From contig JAIXMO010000119.1 in assembly GCA_025677825.1 (NCBI GenBank), positions 1 to 21,766 of the forward strand: a stretch of 21,766 nt of DNA, given 5' to 3'. Below, piece by piece: positions 17,484 through 21,766 of the stretch. The stretch comes from Helicostylum pulchrum (taxonomy: Eukaryota > Mucoromycota > Mucoromycetes > Mucorales > Mucoraceae). Position 1 is the first letter of the stretch. Each line of letters starts with the position of its first letter. The position numbers and the translations under genes were made by a program. Below the pieces are notes generated by a model that did no database searches, was not told the origin of the DNA, and worked only from the letters and a program-made list of their open reading frames with translations.

Positions 17484-20400
17484 ATTTTACTGATGTTATG
17501 ATTAGTCATAACTTAGATTTGGATGCTAATTACCTTCGGGTATTACCTCCTCTTCTTGCTGGAACTATTCGTCTTTGGTTTGAAGATTTTGTGACACAAT
17601 TTAGAAAATTGTACCAACAAGATCCTTCTTGGATTCAGTTCTCCACTGCCATGCAAGATCGCTATGGTCTTAACGTGCAGGAAGAACGTAACAACTGTGC
17701 TAGGGAATTAAACAGTATTATGATGTATGAAGGCGAGAACCTCGAATCGTTCATTGATAGATTCAATAGTTTGAGACGCCGTGCGGTAGATCAAGTATTA
17801 CCCAATTCATTATTAATCGAACGTTTTCTTCTTGCTTTGCCTCGAAAGGTTGCTGAATATATCAACGTTGCTATTGTCAATCTTCCAGAATACAAGCGAC
17901 AAGATATTGAAGTTCTTTCAGATTTGGCCCGCCGATTGCAAAACAGTACTTTGTTTACTATGCGTGCTAATACCATGGTTGCCCCTTTGATGCCTCCTCG
18001 TGCTCCTAAGCGTTCTGCCATGCACATTGATCAAAATGATGCTGTACACAGATCTTCGAATAGATCTAGGCATGCTACCAATTTGGCTCGTGCTGCTGCG
18101 CCCACTGGTACCACTACTGGTGAATCTTCCTCTTCTGCTGCTGTTTCTGTTGTGCCCCAACCAACTGACAAGTATTGTACCTTCCACAAGGCTAAGTCTC
18201 ACAATACTAGTGAATGTCGTGCTGCTGCTGCTGCTGGTACCAATGTGAAACCCCGGGTGAAATATTGCCATGGCTGTGGTGTCGCCGGTTGGAACCCTCG
18301 ACACGAGTGCGCTACTGCAAAACGTACGTCTCCTCCTCTTCCTCCTAATACTAATCAAGAGTATAACTTTGGTGCGATGACCTTGCAACAAGGTAGCAAT
18401 GTTGTTGGCCCTGCCAATACTTCTTCTGCTGTTCCTTCTGTTCCTTCTGCTGTCTCTTCTGCTTCGGTTACGACTTCGCGTGCTGAATTACAGGCAGCAT
18501 ACAATGCTGGTGTTGCTGACGCCACTGCGGATATACAGGAATTATCCATTGCTGATGATGAAGATGTCATCATGGATATACAAGCCCAGAATTGTAAGTA
18601 TCATAACGTATTTAGTTCTTTACCAGAAAATAAGTCTAACATGATCATAATTCCTATTATTATTCAGAATATTAAAACGTATGCCATTGTTGATACTGGT
18701 GCTACTTTTAGCATGGTGTCTCCTTCTTTTTCGACTTTTTTGGGTGGTGATATCAAGGTAGTTCCTTCCAAAGGTACTATCCAACTTGGCCATTCTGAAG
18801 CAGTAGTTAACAGATCTGGTTCTACAATTTTAAACATCTATTATAATAAAAAGGTTTTAAAACACAATTTCGAGATTTTTTCTTTCTTTACAAGTAAAAA
18901 TAACAGTACCATACCTATATTGATTGGACTTGATTTAATAAGTAAACTTAACATTGGTATCACTGGTTTAGCACTTAGTCATACAGAACTTGCAGCTGAT
19001 AACCCTTTTTCCGATCCTCCTATTGATCCTTCTATTTCTGAACCTAATAACAGTCCTTATGGTACTATAGAAGAAAGAATTGAAATGGAAAAGTTATTAG
19101 AGCCTGTACTTCTTGCTAATAAGAATATTGATGTTAAAAACACTTACTGTACACTACCTGGAGCTATTGTATACCTTGAAACCAAACCTGGTTGTATTGC
19201 TTATCGTAAAAGTTATAGTCTTCCTTTAGCATATAAGGAGAAAGTAGCTGAGCAACTACAAATTTGGCAGGATGATAATGTAATTGAACCTGTTTCAACT
19301 TATAATGGGTTTAATTCTCCTTTATTGGTAGTCGGAAAAAAAGATACTTCTGGCAAAATATCTAAAGAGAAAATTAGATTAGTTACAGATGTCAGAAATC
19401 TTAATGCTTTACTTACTGAAACTGATACACAACGATTTCCTTTGATTTCGGAAATCCATCAGAAGTTGGGGATGTCTAAAATTCATACTGTACTTGATAT
19501 TAAGGCATGCTTCAATAGTTTCATGATAGCAAAAGAACATAGACACAAACTTGCTTTTACAGACGTCTTTACAAACAAGCAATGGCAATACAAGAAAGCA
19601 CCATTTGGGATTTCTTTCATTGGGAACCTTGTACAAAGAGTTTTACAAGATTTGTTTAGCGACTTAGATTACATACAAGTCTACGTTGATGATTTGACAA
19701 TTAGCACAAGTGATACTTTACGCCATCATACAGATTGTGTTGCTGAGGTTATTCGTAGATTAACTAAGCACAATTTAATGATTGCTACTGAGAAAATGGT
19801 TTTTGCTCAACAAGCTATCTTTATTTTGGGTTGGACAATTCAGAATGGTGCTATGGTTCCAGATCATCGTAAGGTCAATACGGCATACGAGTTTGAAATT
19901 CCACATACTACTAAACAGCTGCAGTCCTATCTTGGATATATGAACTATTTTAGATCGCATATATTGCTTTACGCGCATATTAGTGCTCCTTTAGACCAAC
20001 TACGAAATGTTGCTAATTTACAGGAAGTATGGAAACAAGAACACACTGATGCATTTAACAAACTAAAAGTGGCATTAGCTTCTGCACCTCTTATTTTTCC
20101 CATTGATTATAATTACCCTCTTCATGTTGCTACAGATGCTAGTAACACTGCTATTTGTGGTGTATTATATATGCAAGTTGGCGAAAAAAAGAAATACGTG
20201 GCAATGGCAAGTCGAGGTTTAACAAGTGTTGAGAGATGTTACTCTACTACAAGGCGTGAATTATTAGCTATAGTTTACTGTTTTCAACGATTTAATAAAT
20301 GGCTAGTACAAAAGCATTTTACATTACATACTGATCATCGTTCGCTTTTATATATTCAAACAAGTCTGGTGCCTAACCACCTGTTATTGACTTATTACGA

Positions 20401-20662
20401 AACATTATTTAGTCTTTCATATACTGTTATCCATATTCCTGGTATTCTGAATGTCATTGCTGATGCTGGAAGTCGAATGTACACAGACGGATATAAGTTG
20501 CAGGGTGGAGAGATAATAAATGAAAACAATAGTGGTTTTTATTTTAAAAAGGAAAAACGTACTTTCGAAACTGCTTTAGGCGAGTCACATCCACGTGTAC
20601 CTGTTAAGCTTTTAAAATACAGACGAAAGCAACAAAATATTAACTCCTCAGTTAAATATTAA
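17475..20662 (+). pseudogene. Gypsy gag (rest)-protease-reverse transcriptase-RNase H
   Basis: A long frame that is open from 17420; its first dozen or so codons are an out-of-frame reading of gag. In order: capsid (SHNLDLDANYLRVLPP); two Cys/His motifs (YCTFHKAKSHNTSEC near 18171 and CHGCGVAGWNPRHEC near 18266); aspartic protease with DTGA at 18692; reverse transcriptase with YVDD at 19682; RNase H with TDAS (20132) and TDHRS (20330). Gag and pol share one frame with no stop between them, as in many fungal Gypsy elements. The stop at 20660 follows a frameshift near 20635, after which the linker to integrase continues in another frame. Confidence 0.88.
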
Positions 20663-21766
20663 TAACTTTCATAAACAAGTTCGTTACATTCCTGATGCTA
20701 CTAACACTGATCCGTCTGAGAAAAAGACAACAAACAGTAAATACAGTACTCAACTAGTTATGCGTGCAATGCAATACAAAGACTACATTACACCTCCTCC
20801 TTCAGAACGTGACGATATCATTAACCGTGCACAATTGCTAGGACACTGGGGACAAAATAATGTCTTGCAACTATTCACAATGACTATAATTTACATTGGA
20901 CTAATATTCATAAAGACATTCAGCGTATTATTTCCAACTGTGGACCAATGTAGTCGGTACTCTGTAGCAAAAACGGGGTTTCATCCTTTCCGTTCTACTT
21001 CACCAACACAAGTGTTTGACCACTGGTCAATGGATTTGGCTACGTTCAATATTACTTCCTCTAGTGGAAATAACTATATGCTTATTTGGTTGATCATTTC
21101 AGTCGATTTACAATTCTTCGCGCAATTACAGATAAATCTAGTCTCACTATAGCTAAAGAATTACTTAATGTTTTCTTGTCCTATTTTCATTTCCTAAGGT
21201 ATTAACCTTGACAATGGATCTGAATTCGTTAACGAAATTGTATCACATTTAATTTTAATGAGTGGCATTGACAGACGATTATCTTTACCTATACTCCTAC
21301 TGGTAATAGCGTTTACAGAACGATTTGTAGGAATTGCAAAATCTGTTATTGTTTAATCACTGAAAGGAAGACACGCAGATTGGGATTTATATCTCAATCC
21401 TACGCAATTGGCTATGAAAATTAAATACTCTAAACATACACAAGTCGAGGACCTTATAGTATTGTATTTAACAGACAACCAAACGATTTTTGCAGAATAT
21501 TCTAAAGTCACACCTACCTTATCTTTAATGAAAGCTGATACTAAAAAGATACATGACAGACTTGCTTTTGCACAAGAAGTTGTTATTCCTCAAATAGCGA
21601 AATTAATTAAGACCACACAAGATAATGATCATGCTCGTTTCGAAAAATCTCACAAGGTTTTAAAAGACATGTATCCAATTGGTAGTAAGGTGATGATCGT
21701 TAATGTACATCGTCAGTCTAAGTTAGATGAAAGATATTCAGGTCCATTTACTATAAAGGATATACC
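20640..21766 (+). pseudogene. Gypsy integrase, frameshifted and partial
   Basis: Integrase features are spread over several frames. A zinc-binding-type region lies at about 20840-20960, the first Asp in DHWSMDLATF (about 21020-21047), the second Asp in LDNGSEF (about 21206), the Glu near 21318, and a C-terminal module with VGSKVMIVNVHRQSKLDERY and GPF just before the window ends. At least three frame changes and some stops separate them. It would insert the retrotransposon DNA, but it cannot do so in this state. Confidence 0.75.

Larger units (their letters stand above)
16420..21766 (+). mobile_element. Ty3/Gypsy retrotransposon, 3' end beyond the window
   Basis: A 5' LTR (16420-16840) is followed by gag, protease, reverse transcriptase, RNase H and integrase in the Ty3/Gypsy order. 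It is inserted in the second Tc1 family-2 copy. At least two frameshifts interrupt the coding region, and the integrase part has several more, so this copy is not autonomous as read. The 3' LTR and the right target duplication are outside. Confidence 0.92.

Overview
The window is a dense nest of eukaryotic transposable elements. I see no ordinary host gene in it. The AT-rich sequence, GT-AG introns of about 45-79 bp, Tc1, Merlin, CACTA and Ty3/Gypsy families together, and poly-T/poly-A spacers suggest a fungus, probably an early-diverging (Mucoromycota-like) one. That assignment is inference.

Left two thirds (1-11626): the outermost layer is an old Tc1-like element (family 1, copy A), of which 1-357 and 11257-11626 are the two halves. 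A 10.9-kb CACTA (CMC/EnSpm) transposon, 358-11256, is inserted in it, with CACTA-type ends and a GGA target duplication on both sides. The CACTA carries a broken, multi-exon TNP2-like transposase gene on the minus strand (1354-6038) and the end of a second, unidentified reading frame on the plus strand (10150-10259). It has been hit by family-1 copy B (2917-4560, in a transposase exon) and copy C (6039-9745). Copy C contains a solo LTR (6959-7377) and a complete Tc1 element of a second family (7814-9449) whose 343-aa DD34E transposase is intact. A second solo LTR of the same family (9748-10149) abuts copy C. The deepest nesting is four levels.

Right third: a Merlin-type (IS1016/ISXO2-like) DNA transposon (about 11694-15134) encodes a three-exon, 499-aa transposase with a complete DDE triad, and carries a tRNA-like sequence with good A and B boxes. 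Next is the C-terminal end of a related Merlin transposase (15491-16031). It is cut by a Tc1 family-2 fragment (16032-16419), which is itself cut by a Ty3/Gypsy retrotransposon (16420 to the window end). The Gypsy element has its 5' LTR, gag, protease, reverse transcriptase, RNase H and a frameshifted integrase; its 3' end lies outside the window.

Working together: the family-2 Tc1 transposase and the Merlin transposase look complete and could act on their own ends. The family-1 elements, the CACTA transposase and the Gypsy element are disabled as read here. Target duplications and shared mutations allow much of the insertion order to be reconstructed.
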